Source: Panulirus ornatus
Taxonomy: Eukaryota; Arthropoda; Malacostraca; Decapoda; Palinuridae
Length of the DNA: 64,000 nucleotides
Assembly (NCBI RefSeq): GCF_036320965.1
Contig: NC_092249.1
Span: 1,820,114 to 1,884,113, forward strand
Direction: 5' to 3'
Below, one piece after another: positions 46,218 through 59,027 of this stretch (the first letter of the stretch is position 1; each line of letters begins with the position of its first letter). Below the pieces are notes generated by a model that searched no databases, had not been told where the DNA came from, and was given only the letters and a program-made list of their open reading frames with translations. Both the position numbers and the translations under genes were made by a program.

Positions 46218-46853
46218 GGGGGCAAGCCATCACAACCCTCTTGGTGAGAGGCAAGCCATCACAACCCTCCTGGTGAGAGGCAAGCCATCACAACCCTCCT
46301 GGTGAGAGGCAAGCCATCACAACCCTCCTGGTGAGAGGCAAGCCATCACAACCCTCCTGGTGAGAGGCAAGCCATCACAACCCTCCTGGTGAGAGGCAAG
46401 CCATCACAACCCTCCTGGTGAGAGGCAAGCCATCACAACCCTCCTGGTGAGAGGCAAGCCATCACAACCCTCTTGGTGAGAGGCAAGCCATTACAACCCT
46501 CTTGGTGAGAGGCAAGCCATCACAACCCTCTTAGTGAGAGGCAAGCCATCACAACCTTCCTGGTGAGAGGCAAGCCATCACAACCCTCCTGGTGAGAGGC
46601 AAGCCATTACAACCCTCTTGGTGAGAGGCAAGCCATCACAACCCTCTTAGTGAGAGGCAAGCCATCACAACCCTCTTGGTGAGAGGCAAGCCATCACAAC
46701 CCTCTTAGTGAGAGGCAAGCCATCACAACCCTCTTGGTGAGAGGCAAGCCATTACAACCCTCCTGGTGAGAGGCAAGCCATCACAACCCTCTTGGTGAGA
46801 GGCAAGCCATTACAACCCTCCTGGTGAGAGGCAAGCCATCACAACCCTCTTGC
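46204..46853. repeat. minisatellite, 29 bp unit, about 22 copies
   Basis: Unit gaggcaagccatcacaaccc + tcctggtga. The left half is a block of identical tcctgg units. The right half mixes tcttgg, tcttag and ccattac variants, suggesting different expansion histories. Confidence 0.97.
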
Positions 46854-46975
46854 ACTGGGGAACTGGTGGTGACGGAGGGGAATTTTTGCACCAACATCAC
46901 AACGGCTCACTAACGTCACATCTGAGGACGGAGGGATGAACATCCCTCACCACGGGATAGGAGACCCCTTCCTCT

Positions 46976-46978
<3 letters not shown>

Positions 46979-47056
<78 letters not shown>
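46979..47056. repeat. (CT)n microsatellite
   Basis: About 39 units. Confidence 0.97.
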
Positions 47057-47058
<2 letters not shown>

Positions 47059-47276
47059 CAACTCGCAATCTCACCCGGGGGAGAGAGGGAGAGAGAGCGC
47101 GCCCCCCTTCCATAGGGTGCGTGAGAACGGTCAATAATTCCAGGGCGAATCACTCCTCTCCCCACCTTCAGGGAGGAAAGGAGACCAGTCAGCTTCCTCT
47201 CCCTCCCTCCACCTTCAAAGGGCGTCGACGCCTCAGGGAGTTCCCACAACCAACAGCCAACTTTTCCCTTCGTTCG

Positions 47277-47490
47277 TTGACACAACAACCACGTCTATAA
47301 CCAATCGGGACATAATAACCACGTCTAAAACCAATTAGGACATAATAACCACGTCTATAACCAACCAGGACATAATAACCCCGTCTATAACCGACTGGGT
47401 CATGATAACCACGTCTATAACCAACCAGGACATTATAACCACGTCTATAACCAACCAGGACATAATAACCACGTCTATAACCAACTCAAA
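47277..47490. repeat. minisatellite, 30 bp unit, 7 copies
   Basis: Unit cataataaccacgtctataa + ccaaccagga. Confidence 0.95.
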
Positions 47491-47539
47491 GGTGTTATGA
47501 TGTTGACACATAACACATATTCATAACCTCTGATGCACT

Positions 47540-47990
47540 CTAATATCCAGAGGTCAGCTGCTGAGTGCCTCTTGTTAACAGGTCGTGAGCCTGAGTGCAT
47601 ATGCGTTGAGGGTATATCTCGATCACTTGAGGTCAGAGGTTATACTCTAATTGCCTTGTGATCAGGTCACAACCTGACTCCATTCCCAGGTCATATTCTG
47701 TGTACAGGACTCACTCTGATTGTTTTGTGCTCAATCAGTCATCCTGATTGTGCTAATGGATCACACAGCAATTACCTTGCTGTCCTTGGAGATCATAGTC
47801 TAAACGCTTCTGACTGTTCAAGCTATATTCTCATTCCCATCACTGGATCATCAGGTCATTCTAATGGCCTTTAGTATTTAAAGGTCATATTCTGATACCC
47901 TCCGTACAAGACACATTTCAACATACATGTACGTTCAGGGGTCGTATTCAAACAGTCTCTACAATCAGAGGTCACATCCAGACTGTCTGT
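47540..47990. repeat. very decayed tandem repeat with AGGTCA motifs
   Basis: AGGTC[A/G] recurs at irregular 30-60 bp spacing (about 47553, 47581, 47630, 47674, 47688, 47863, 47890, 47969), often followed by tatatctgat-like sequence. Looks like an old minisatellite. Confidence 0.4.
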
Positions 47991-48553
47991 GACCTCAACA
48001 AAATCATCTTTCGGGAGACAATACAATGCTGTTCCTATTCACGGTTCTACCACTACACAGTGGTCTGCATGGACTAGCAATAGATGGTGTTTACGTCTAC
48101 TTTATCACCGTCCCATTCCATCGCTGTTCCACCACGGGGAAGGCCTGACACATCCTTTGTACTCGGTTCGTTCCACGTCCACACGGCTGGAGACGGGATC
48201 CCAAGTCAAGACAGAGCTACGCTGCTTAATTAGTTGGAATCTTAATTATCCTACCGCACTTAACGAGAAGTATAATTACATGTTTAGTAGGTACCCACTC
48301 AAAGTCCCACCCCCTTCAAGCAACCCCTAGCTAATTACTGCATACGAAATGCCTTATTACCCAAAAGGTCATGCAGTTAAAGAAGTACACTTTATTTAAT
48401 ATCTTAAGTTGCTCTGATCATTCACAATTCAATATATGAGCACAATAATCTTCATATGTTTACACCCGAAACTCAGCAGTAATTAACTATGTTCATACTG
48501 TAAAACTATAGAATCACCAAAAGCGTTTGTAAACAAAATTTGATCAGAAATGC

Positions 48554-48635
48554 TGACCTTTGACCTGACCTTTAAGGGTCAGGGTAAAGGTCAGGCAGGC
48601 CACCGTACCCAAAGGTCGTACCGTCGTGCTCAGGA
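48554..48635. repeat. 21-bp family: palindromic spacer plus one right unit
   Basis: tgacctttgacctgacctt (48554-48572) pairs with agggtcagggtaaaggtca (48575-48593) with a few mismatches. ccaaaggtcgtaccgtcgtg follows, so a one-unit right half remains. The spacer's outer end on the minus strand is AGGTCAAAGGTCA, a perfect DR1. Confidence 0.7.
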
Positions 48636-48909
48636 GGGGGGGGGGGGGGTTACCAACTGTTATTCAAATGGACCATAGATCATCAAGACACTGTCTTGTG
48701 CACAACGAGGAACACATGACATATGTGATCGTACCTAATCATTAATCATATCCTTTAACTACCGGTGACCTTAGGGCTCCACAGATGTGAGGACGAACTA
48801 GCAGTTTACCTTCTCCAACTGTAATTACCGTTTTTTCCCAATACAGTAGAAATACAGCAAACAGTAAGACGAGACGTCAAATGCTTTGTCCCTTGGGGCG
48901 AAAGTAATT

Positions 48910-49175
48910 TTAATTATAACTTTAACTGAAGGCCATTCGAGATTTTCCCAACAATAATGATAATATTCGGTGTTACCTGGGCTTTGCCTGCAAATGGTTG
49001 CACCACGAGCTTAAAGAAGTCAGTTCTGGTAAGACTGTACCATCGGCAATGGATGGAAAGAAGTACAGCCTCGATGTGGACCTTTCTCTCTCCACAGCAG
49101 TCCAGCACTCCCCTGCTCCTGCTTGGAGCGCATTCAAGCTGCAGGATCCCCCAAAAAAGGTCATAGGGTCGTATA
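48910..49175. other. coding-like stretch, strand uncertain
   Basis: The plus strand reads TWALPANGCTTSLKKSVLVR then LYHRQWMERSTASMWTFLSP; the minus strand is also open. No SSR within. No domain recognised. Confidence 0.2.
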
Positions 49176-49181
49176 ATAAAC

Positions 49182-49182
49182 G

Positions 49183-49237
<55 letters not shown>

Positions 49238-49238
49238 G
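49182..49238. repeat. (AAT)n microsatellite
   Basis: About 18 units. Confidence 0.97.
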
Positions 49239-49703
49239 ACCTCACGTTTGACCTCTGACATGTCACACACACGATGAAATTCTTTTCTGCTTTGATCAAA
49301 CAGAATCATTACAGCTGGCGTCACAAACAAGCGCATTAATACTGCTTCCGGTATGTAAAAATACCGCTAAAGGCTTCCTGTGGGAGGGTCAGGTCAGGTC
49401 AGAAGGTCACGTCACGTCAGAAGGTCAGAAAGCTATCAAATTTTCATACACATCTGAATAGCATAAAACACACATATAAAAAAAAGGATGACTCCATTAA
49501 GTATTTTTCAACCACAAAACCTCACAAGCCAAAACCCATCCATAAAAACCCACAACCGTGTCTGCCAACCTAGCTAATTACGTCTTCATTAATTACCTAA
49601 CATTTCACCACCCCATCGTTCGATTGTCTCCCTATCATCGTTATTGTATTCTTAATTTAATGTGGCGGGAGGGGGAGGTCAGGGACACACAGCCTCCGAA
49701 CCA

Positions 49704-49783
<80 letters not shown>
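49704..49783. repeat. (CA)n microsatellite
   Basis: About 39 units with one A interruption. Confidence 0.97.
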
Positions 49784-49784
<1 letters not shown>

Positions 49785-50091
49785 ATAACCAGTGGGTCAA
49801 AGTCAAACATGGTTTTCCACACTTACGTACATAAGTGCCTCTCACTTTTCTCACTTTACACGAAGGAGATTCGTAAAGTGAGGTCAGTGTCTGAACTCCA
49901 CCACACCCAAATGCTTTCGTGCATATCCCTCACTCGTTCTCACACTCACTGTTACCCTAACAGGTCCTCAGTACAACGGAACACCTTCTGTCTTCGTCCA
50001 GGCATCAAAGCAGCCTTCATTCCACGCTTCCAGGCAAGCTCTCCAGGCCAGCGCCAACTCCAGCCCCTCGCCACTTCGTCCATCAGCCCGA

Positions 50092-50094
<3 letters not shown>

Positions 50095-50152
<58 letters not shown>
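50095..50152. repeat. (CT)n microsatellite
   Basis: About 29 units. Confidence 0.97.
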
Positions 50153-50155
<3 letters not shown>

Positions 50156-50477
50156 TAAAAAAAAATGTATATACCTTCAATGCGCAGAGGTCACCCGTCG
50201 TCGACCAAGCATTTCCCAGTCAAGGTGACATACAGAAAACCTTCAGTGGATCAAGACGAAGTTAAATCCAAGGAAAATTTAACTTCTAAACATATCGAGT
50301 ACACACAATAACACTTACAGCGATATTCAAAACCAAAAGAGTTAACTGTGATCATTTTGATTAGAAAAAAAAACCTGTTTTACCGACAATGAACCAGTGA
50401 TAAACCTTCCCTATGTGTCACTAAGAGGACTCGAGGGACGATCTAAACCAGGGAACACAACGCCCAACTTGAGCAAC

Positions 50478-50722
50478 AACGTGGATCGAGAAACATTCTA
50501 CCAAGGGCCATATACCTGTCTATCTTGCCTTACGACGTGGATCGAGAAACATTCTACCAAGGGCCATATACCTGTCTATCTTGCCTTACGACGTGAATTG
50601 AGAAACATTCTACCTAGGGCCATATACCTGTCTATCTTGCCTTACGACGTGGATCGAGAAACATTCTACCAAGGGCCATATACCTGTCTATCTTGCCTTA
50701 CGACGTGAATTGAGAAACATTC
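50478..50722. repeat. minisatellite, 56 bp unit, about 4.4 copies
   Basis: Unit acgtggatcgagaaacattc + taccaagggccatatacctgtctatcttgccttacg. Variants alternate ggatcg and gaattg. Confidence 0.95.
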
Positions 50723-51014
50723 CTGGACGCAATACGGGACACTCTTGAGAGAGTAATTACTCCTCCCTTAGGATAACACAGTAATCCCTTCCCCAAAGGG
50801 AGATTACACATCTCTCTCCCAATAATTCCTCCCCACTACAAGCAGGGAGCTTGTCATGCTTCTCCCACTCTAGTGGGGAGCAAAATGAGGCACTCCCCTT
50901 ACGGGCGAGCATTTCTAGCCAACGCTTCTCCAACAATGAGGGAGACTTGCAACACTTCTCCCTCTTCACCACAAAGGGAGATGAGCAACACTTCCACCTC
51001 CCAGCTGTGTGTTC

Positions 51015-51775
51015 CATCCAACACTGTGAGAGACAGGTAACACTCCTCCCTCTCCCAGCAAAGCGTATAACCCAGCAACACTCCTCCCACACCCAGCTAT
51101 GTGTTGAACCCAGCAACACTCCTCCCACACCTAGCTATGTGTTGAACCCAGCAACACTCCTCCCACACCTAGCTATGTGTTGAACCCAGCAACACTCCTC
51201 CCACACCTAGCTATGTGTTGAACCCAGCAACACTCCTCCCACACCTAGCTATGTATTGAACCCAGCAACACTCCTCCCACACCTAGCTATGTGTTGAACC
51301 CAGCAACACTCCTCCCACACCTAGCTATGTGTTGAACCCAGCAACACTCCTCCCACACCTAGCTATGTGTTGAACCCAGCAACACTCCTCCCACACCTAG
51401 CTATGTATTGAACCCAGCAACACTCCTCCCACACCTAGCTATGTGTTGAACCCAGCAACACTCCTCCCACACCTAGCTATGTGTTGAACCCAGCAACACT
51501 CCTCCCACACCTAGCTATGTATTGAACCCAGCAACACTTCTCCCACACCTAGCTATGTGTTGAACCCAGCAACACTCCTCCCACACCTAGCTATGTGTTG
51601 AACCCAGCAACACTCCTCCCACACCTAGCTATGTATTGAACCCAGCAACACTTCTCCCACACCTAGCTATGTGTTGAACCCAGCAACACTCCTCCCACAC
51701 CTAGCTATGTGTTGAACCCAGCAACACTCCTCCCACACCTAGCTATGTATTGAACCCAGCAACACTCCTCCCAAC
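51015..51775. repeat. minisatellite, 38 bp unit, about 19 copies, with higher-order structure
   Basis: Unit acactcctcccacacctagc + tatgtgttgaacccagca. A gtattg variant replaces gtgttg at 51251, 51403, 51517, 51631 and 51745: spacing 152, then 114, 114, 114 bp. A second variant (acttctccc) follows two of them 114 bp apart. The last three repeats therefore form a 3-unit higher-order repeat. Confidence 0.97.
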
Positions 51776-52059
51776 TTTAACCTAGAAACACTGAGCAACA
51801 CTTCCCCCTTCCCCTGGGTGGGTCATATACGTAAAACTCTTCGCGATGTGTTCCAGTTTTAGCTTCTGGCGGAGGAAGGACATCTGAGATGGCAGTGTAA
51901 CCCCCCCCCCCCCACCTTCCTCCAGACACGCACTCAGCACACCCAACACGCACTCTCGACGCACTCAACACGCACCCATGCAACACTGTGAACACGCTAA
52001 CCCCAGACTCTTCTCTACCATCGCTTCCTGGACGGTAGCTGAGTGAAACCAGCAACACA

Positions 52060-52300
52060 AGTGAGTGCAACAACACATAACATCCTCACTGAGTGGAACA
52101 ACACATACATCCTCACTGAGTGGAACAAAACACACACCATCCTCCCTTAGTGGAGAAAAACACTATCCTCACTGAGTGAAGAAAAACACTGTCCTCACTG
52201 AGTGAAGAAAAACACTCTATCCTCAATGATTAGGACAACATACTCCAACTTGAGTGGAACAACGCACTTCATCCTCAACGGGCACAGCAACACACTCTAC
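52060..52300. repeat. decayed tandem repeat, about 30 bp unit
   Basis: Recurring catcctcactgagtggaaca + acacac, 7-8 diverged copies. A 43-bp direct duplication (tcaagtgggacacactcaac...) follows at 52549-52635. Confidence 0.75.
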
Positions 52301-53738
52301 CCCGAGTGCAACACACCGCACACACGCCGGGCGTAACCACGCACTCCACCCTCACAGCAACACACTCGGCGAGTGCGTCAACGCACTCAGCGAACACCAG
52401 TGACCCTCCACCTCGACTTGCGCCTCGAGTGTAAACAACGCAGACCGACAACACACCTGGGAGCAAGAAGGTACTCCGAGGCGTGTCGCTAAGGTGGAAA
52501 ATCCCGCCCGATAAAGAGCACATATCAACTCCCAATCATTGTCTCTCTGTCCAAGTGGGACACACTCAACGCCCTCTACTTAACTAGTGCTCAAGTGGGA
52601 CACACTCAACGCTCTCTACTTAGCTAGCGCTCAAGAAAAGGGCATCTGGGGAGCTTTGAGATCACGTCTCGCTCTCGAACGCTATACACGAACGTCGAAA
52701 TTTTTAGTACAATTCTCTTATTCATATTTTTTTTTCACTTTCAATTGACTTTCACTTTTCCTAAGGTTCCGTCACTTCCCCCCCCCCCCCCTTGTGTCTC
52801 ATCTTCACTCTCACTTTCACCTGTGTGTGATGAGTCAGTCTCTCTCTCTCTATCTATCCTCCGGGTGGTTCTCCACCACTGGACACGACCACATCCTGGT
52901 CGTCCACACGACAGACACAACAACACGACGCGTCGCTGCTCACGAGACAACCTTCCCTTCCTCCAAGTCGCACTTGAAACCTTCTTTTCCAGGCTTTCCC
53001 GACGGGGGAGAGCTACTCCCCCTTCGTCCTCGAGGCTGGGAGATTGAAGGGGAGAAGAGGGGTGGGGGAGCCTTCTTCCCCACCTTCAAAACAACAACAA
53101 CAACAACAACACCACCCTCCCCAGGGCCGCACGTGGCGACAACCGCACCATTCCACGCGCACACCCACGGCTGACTGGGCTGCCACGGCCGAGACGAGCC
53201 GCCTGGCGACCCCCGGCAACTCGTGTGAGCGACGTGACACGCGCACATATGCACGTGCTAACACTCCCCCCCACCCACCCCACCCCCTGTACACCACGTG
53301 TCGAAATCACTTCTCTTAAAGTCATTTACAACGAATTTACATATCTCCTTGCAGGAGAACGTAGGAGAATTAGCAATTACGAGGAAGTAAAAAATAAGGT
53401 CTTCGCGAACGTAATGCATGACGCATGTTAGATGCGTTACGTCACACGATATTTACGATGGCACGTATCGTGTTAACCGCTCCGATCGTGAGACATAACT
53501 AAAATAAATACTTACAATAACTCTGGTCTGACTCACGTCGTAATCATTATCCCATTTTCGATTTTCTTCATTACATATTCACGAGTAATCTAAATATATA
53601 AGTTTATACATATCTCATTTATGAATTTATATGGCTCTCAGATTAGCCTACACAGCTCTCTTATCAGTTTATATCATCATCTGCCTATCAAGACCACAGG
53701 CCAATCAACTACCAGAGCAATTAAATCATAAACATCAT

Positions 53739-53741
<3 letters not shown>

Positions 53742-53806
<65 letters not shown>
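53742..53806. repeat. (TA)n microsatellite
   Basis: About 32 units. Confidence 0.97.
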
Positions 53807-53813
<7 letters not shown>

Positions 53814-53962
53814 CGCCATATGTCTTAGAAGTTGTCTAACCGCGTCATCACGATGACTCGGCACAATAAACTTCCGGCAGAATTGTTTCTCGATCGGCCG
53901 ACGCTCAAACTTCTCCTGGCGGTGTGGGGGCAAGACTTCAACACCCGGGCAGCTCGCTCAGA

Positions 53963-53965
<3 letters not shown>

Positions 53966-54049
<84 letters not shown>

Positions 54050-54151
54050 GAGGAGGAGGAGGAGGAGGAGGAGGAGGAGGAGGAGGAGAAGAAGAAGAAG
54101 AAGAAGAAGAAGAAGAAGAAGAAGAAGAAGAAGAAGAAAAAGGAGAAGAAG
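53966..54151. repeat. 186-nt pure homopurine tract (GA)n-(GGA)n-(GAA)n
   Basis: No pyrimidine occurs on the plus strand from 53966 to 54151. Three phases follow one another: GA, then GGA, then GAA. Expected to be able to form triplex (H-DNA). Long R/E/K frames here are artefacts. Confidence 0.97.
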
Positions 54152-54863
54152 CAGAAGAAGAAGAAGAAGGACTTATTCCCGGGGAAGCTCTCGCCAAAGA
54201 AAACGGCCCGCCGAAGTCACCGGGACACATACCGGGTTCTTCGTAGAGTTTATGATGATATTCCCTGTGTGTGCACACTGGCGGCTGCTCTCAACGAACA
54301 CATTGGAATGAAAATGGCGCAGGCAATCATGACCAAAATTTCTGTACTGCATAAATACATCAGGAAAAATAATGACAGCTTCAATACAGAACTAGAGTTA
54401 CTGCATATATCAAAGACTACAACAGCAACATACAATGCGTACACGGCTACACCTGCTGCATACTTTACAGAATACAGCTACATTAATTACGACTTCATTG
54501 GCTACATGAAAATACAGCTACCACGTACAACAAATACAAGACTACAGCAGATATAGCTATCAATTTCAAGAATACATCAAAAACATACTTAATATAAAAG
54601 AATAATACAGCAAATTAGATTCAACTGAGACTACAGTAATCACATTATATACGAAACTACAGCAGCTATACATAAAATAAAGACTACAGTAGCAGCATAT
54701 TTATTACAAGATTACAGTATCACCAAAATTTCAAAAACCACTGCTACTGCATAAACTTAATACAGACACAATATCCTGCATAATACATAAGCACAAGATT
54801 AAAACATACATCTTAAAATAATTTCTATTTCTAGTCACGTTAACTATGCTACATTATTCATAA

Positions 54864-55058
54864 ATGGACGAATATCAGAATTATCGTATGAAAAGAAAAC
54901 GGCCTCCGCTCTTTGCATATCTTATGGCCCAGGGGATACCCCAAAGACGGCCACCAGATAATCCAGCAGCGCTGGACGCCATTATAACGTCATCACAGAC
55001 AACGCGGGGCGTTTTTTCTTTTTTTAAACAACTTCCTACATACGTTTATTTCACTTGA
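54864..55058 (+). other. short non-repetitive open frame, status unknown
   Basis: 64 codons beginning MDEYQNYRMKRKRPPLFAYL. Composition is protein-like, but there is no recognisable domain and it lies in AT-rich DNA with decayed tacagcNgcatat repeats to its left (54380-54780). Confidence 0.15.
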
Positions 55059-55167
55059 ATCCAAAAAATCATTTTGGATTTGGATAGCTCGACTCTGACA
55101 TTCGATCAGTGGTTCCCCCTCATCTCCACGTCACATCAAATATACACAAGTGGTAAGGCATTAAATC

Positions 55168-55500
55168 CCCTTAAGCACGACGGTGCGACCCTTTTAAATA
55201 CGAGGGTACGACCCTCAGAGCGACGGTACGACCCCCTGGGTATGATGGCCTGTGGCCTCTGACCTCGCTCCTTATGGGTCTGGTCACAGGCCACAGGCAA
55301 TCAATCCCCAAGGGTCGAATCGACGTGTTCCAGGGTCGTACCGTCAATGCTCAAGTCGTACCGTGGTGCTCAAGGGTCGTACCGTGGTGCTCAAGGGTCG
55401 TACCGTGATGTTCAATGGTCGTACCGTGGTGCTCAATGGTCGTACCGTGGAGTTTAAGGGTCGTACCGTCGTGCTCAAGGGTCGTACCGTCCTGCTCAGT
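55168..55500. repeat. foldback minisatellite: second complete 21-bp family copy
   Basis: Left units (55168-55240) are in the 'gacggtacgaccc' orientation. The spacer stem gcctgtggcctctgacc (55248-55264) pairs with ggtcacaggccacaggc (55282-55298), 16 of 17 bp. The right array (55311-55493) has about 8 units in the opposite orientation. Organisation is the same as 19449-20290, but the spacer sequence differs in detail. Confidence 0.93.
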
Positions 55501-55740
55501 AACTTAAGACAAATTCAAAAACATAACGACGTTTTCTAACATCAAGCCAACATTGCCTATACATCTATTAACGTTTCTCATGATCAAAATTGTCCACATT
55601 CACATTTCTCATGTTATGGATGAGAAATAACCCGAATTAATCTAAAAAAAAAAGTGGTAAAATAAAACAGAGGTCTCCTATCTCACAGAGATAAGTCAAT
55701 TCCACTCTACAATGACCTTACTTGAACAAAGGTCGTCAAC

Positions 55741-55756
55741 CACACACACACACAAA

Positions 55757-55849
<93 letters not shown>

Positions 55850-55890
55850 GTGGATCTTTTGTGTCATTTTCACAATGATAGTGAGCGATG

Positions 55891-55953
<63 letters not shown>
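55741..55953. repeat. (CA)n-(CT)n ... (GT)n cluster
   Basis: CA 55741-55802, CT 55803-55848, and after 43 bp GT 55892-55953. The CA and GT tracts are complementary and could fold back. Confidence 0.96.
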
Positions 55954-55961
<8 letters not shown>

Positions 55962-56140
55962 GGGTGGGGGAAGGCACGGCAAGTTTATCCCTCTATAATA
56001 CCACACACCAGGAAAATAAAGCCATTTCTCACACGAGTTCTCGACACTTGGGGAAATAATGGAGGGAATATATTCGTTGAGGCAAAGACAGAGACAAGGA
56101 GGGAAAGGTCACGCCCAGCTAGCATGGTACACTTTGATGC

Positions 56141-56385
56141 TAAGGGCACGACGGGACGATCCTTGAACACGACGGTACGACCTTCCAGTCTGACGGTACG
56201 ATACTCGAGCACGAAGGTACGATCGCTTATCAATACGGTACGACCCTCAACACACGACAGCACGACTCGAGGACAAAGGTACGACCCTTGAGTACGACGG
56301 AACGACCCTTGAGTACGACGGAACGACCCTTGACTACGAGGGAACGACCCTTATGCAGGGAACTTCGACCCTTATGCACGAGGGT
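56141..56385. repeat. 21-bp family: one-sided left-orientation array
   Basis: About 11 diverged units of the form gaNcacgacggtacgaccct. No spacer or right half was found to its right. Confidence 0.85.
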
Positions 56386-56399
56386 GAAGCTTCGATTAC

Positions 56400-57980
56400 A
56401 ACCCGAACGTATTCTCTCATCTAACACGTAAGTGTCCAACCCACAACCCAGGCCACAACAATGATGGGTTGTACCTCTGTGCTCACAAGGATTTTCACGC
56501 TCTAAGGGTTAATATTGCGTCCAATTAAGTTCTAAAACTTAAGTTAACGACCATTAACCAACAACTAAGGCAAGTTAAGAGCAACAGCTCGCCATAACTT
56601 GAGAGCTTATTACTCTTGTCATAATAATATTACGCCTCATCATACGAGCAATTAAGACAGTTAGGAATTATTGATCCCAGGGCCACACGTCTTACTTCGC
56701 TGCCTTGAACATTAACAAGAATGACAGGATAAACTGCCTTTGTAAACTTTTTAAGTTAGTTTATCGCAAAGACACTCAATAAACTTTACAAACTTCTGGA
56801 AGATTAATCCTTCAGTCGTTTCTAAACCTTACGTTACTTTTTAAATGAAAAAAAAATTCCCTAAAGGCAGCTAAATAAATTATAAAAGATAACGAAAAAC
56901 GCATTTTAGAAGTCTGTCAATAAATCCAAGTTATACACTACAGAAACTATGATACAGACTACTGCTCGTGGTTAACACTTTTTAACTCAACAGTAATTCA
57001 ACATTAACTTGAATGTGGAAGAATTTAACACTTGTAGAGGTTGGCGGCCAAGGGAGAGTAAAAGGAGAGGGAGTGAGAGTGAAGAGTGAGAGGACGCAAA
57101 AAAGATATAAGGCCAAGTAAATAAAGAGAGCAAGGGAGGAGAGATGGATGGTGGTGAGGGAGGGAAGCAGAAATGAGATACAGAGGAGAAAGAAGATGGA
57201 TTAGGAGAGTGTTGCATAGTGTGAGGGGATGTCCCTCACCCTGGGCCACATTATGGCAAGACAGTGAGGTATAATGAGGTTGGTCTTTGATGCCACGGCG
57301 CAAAGGGAGATTAGCAGGGGTTTATGAGGTAAAGAATGAGGGAATATAAATGAAATAACTGGGGTAATAGGTAAAGTCTGGGAAGAGTCGGGGTCCCCAA
57401 GGGAAATGGGGATTTATGAAGAACTGCGTGAATGAAGTACGAAATATCAAATACATTTTCTCATACACGAGACAATGCAGACATACATGCTATGTATTAC
57501 ATATGTAGTGCGTCGCATACCATAATTCTTAAAGCCATGAATCTACTGTTCATTACAGAGTTCCCTCAATATATATCCGACGCTCCTGCAGCGAGACAGA
57601 ACCAGGGGAAACCCTCACATATATGAACGTTCTCTCTCATACAGACAAACTCCCTCAGCTTCCAGTAATTCACGTCGCAAACTTTAAAGCAAAGTTTCAG
57701 GGGGAAGGGGTGAACTTTACATGCCAAAAATGATGGATTTACACTGAACTTTGCCTCTCAAGTTGGTCATTCAATCACAGATCAATTATCATTATAAAAT
57801 CACTTAAGAATATCATTACGCCGAGCAAGTAAACAGATACAATTATAAGGTCAGTGCCTCACACTTTAATTAGGCACAGATGGCGCATAAATACTTCACA
57901 ATTAATCTGCAAACAAATTTCCATTTTCAATCATAAGTCATTACTCTTTGTGTTAAATATTCGAGGAATATATTAATGAC
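56400..57980. other. AT-rich unique stretch
   Basis: Purine-skewed at 57040-57240. No tandem array and no convincing exon. Confidence 0.35.
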
Positions 57981-58016
57981 CCAAGATGAATGTAATATCC
58001 TCAACACACACATATT

Positions 58017-58135
<119 letters not shown>

Positions 58136-58224
58136 TGGAGGAAGATCAAAACAAGGAAAAACATGGAGGAATAAGAAGTAACAAGAGAAGAAATTATGAC
58201 GTATGACGCATGTGGCCCAACAGA

Positions 58225-58620
58225 AAAATGAGACGAAACCCCCTTATATAAAAATGAGGAGGCCCTCGAGAAAAATGAGGCCATGCCTAAAAGAATAATG
58301 AGGTGGGGCCCTAGAGTTATGAGGCAGGGGCCGTGAAAAATAAGGCAAGACCCTAGATAAAAATGAGGGGCGGGAAGACCCTCCCCCCCCCCTCTTCCCT
58401 CCCTCCCTCCCCAGATACGAGCGTGAGGCCCCGGAGAAGAATGAAGTGAGACTCAAGAATGAGGCGAGCTACCACAATATAACGAGGCGAGGCCACAGAG
58501 AATAATGAGGAAGGACCACCCCAATGAAGAAAATACTGACATACCCTTACCCCAGAGAACAATACAGCAAGACCCCCAGATAGACACGCCCCCCCCCCCC
58601 CAGAGAAGAATAAAAGCTGG
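58225..58620. repeat. decayed tandem repeat, about 25-35 bp unit
   Basis: Recurring agaaNaatgaggcgaggccc phrases with C-runs, about 12 diverged copies. Confidence 0.6.
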
Positions 58621-58838
58621 TGTATAATCTGCAATAAAGAAGAGATGGTAATAAAGCCACTGCTTTATTGCCCCCCCCCCACAACTACCTGCTCTGTGGT
58701 CGGCTGGTTAACACCAGCGCCTCACACGATAGTGTACGAACATGTGTACATAAACCTACATATGTGTACTGTGTACATACACGAATATCAATACTTACAT
58801 ATATGTGTGTCTTTACGAATAATATGTATACGAATACG

Positions 58839-58839
<1 letters not shown>

Positions 58840-58884
<45 letters not shown>
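58840..58884. repeat. (CA)n microsatellite
   Basis: About 22 units. Confidence 0.96.
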
Positions 58885-58896
<12 letters not shown>

Positions 58897-59027
58897 GTAC
58901 CTAAAGTTCATGCGTAAGTACCATGTTTGCAGTCGTGTTAAATTTCCATCCAACGCGAATTGCGTATGATACAACCAGAGTGTTAATAACTTTTAAACTT
59001 ATTCATGGCAACAATGGCGTCTATTTC

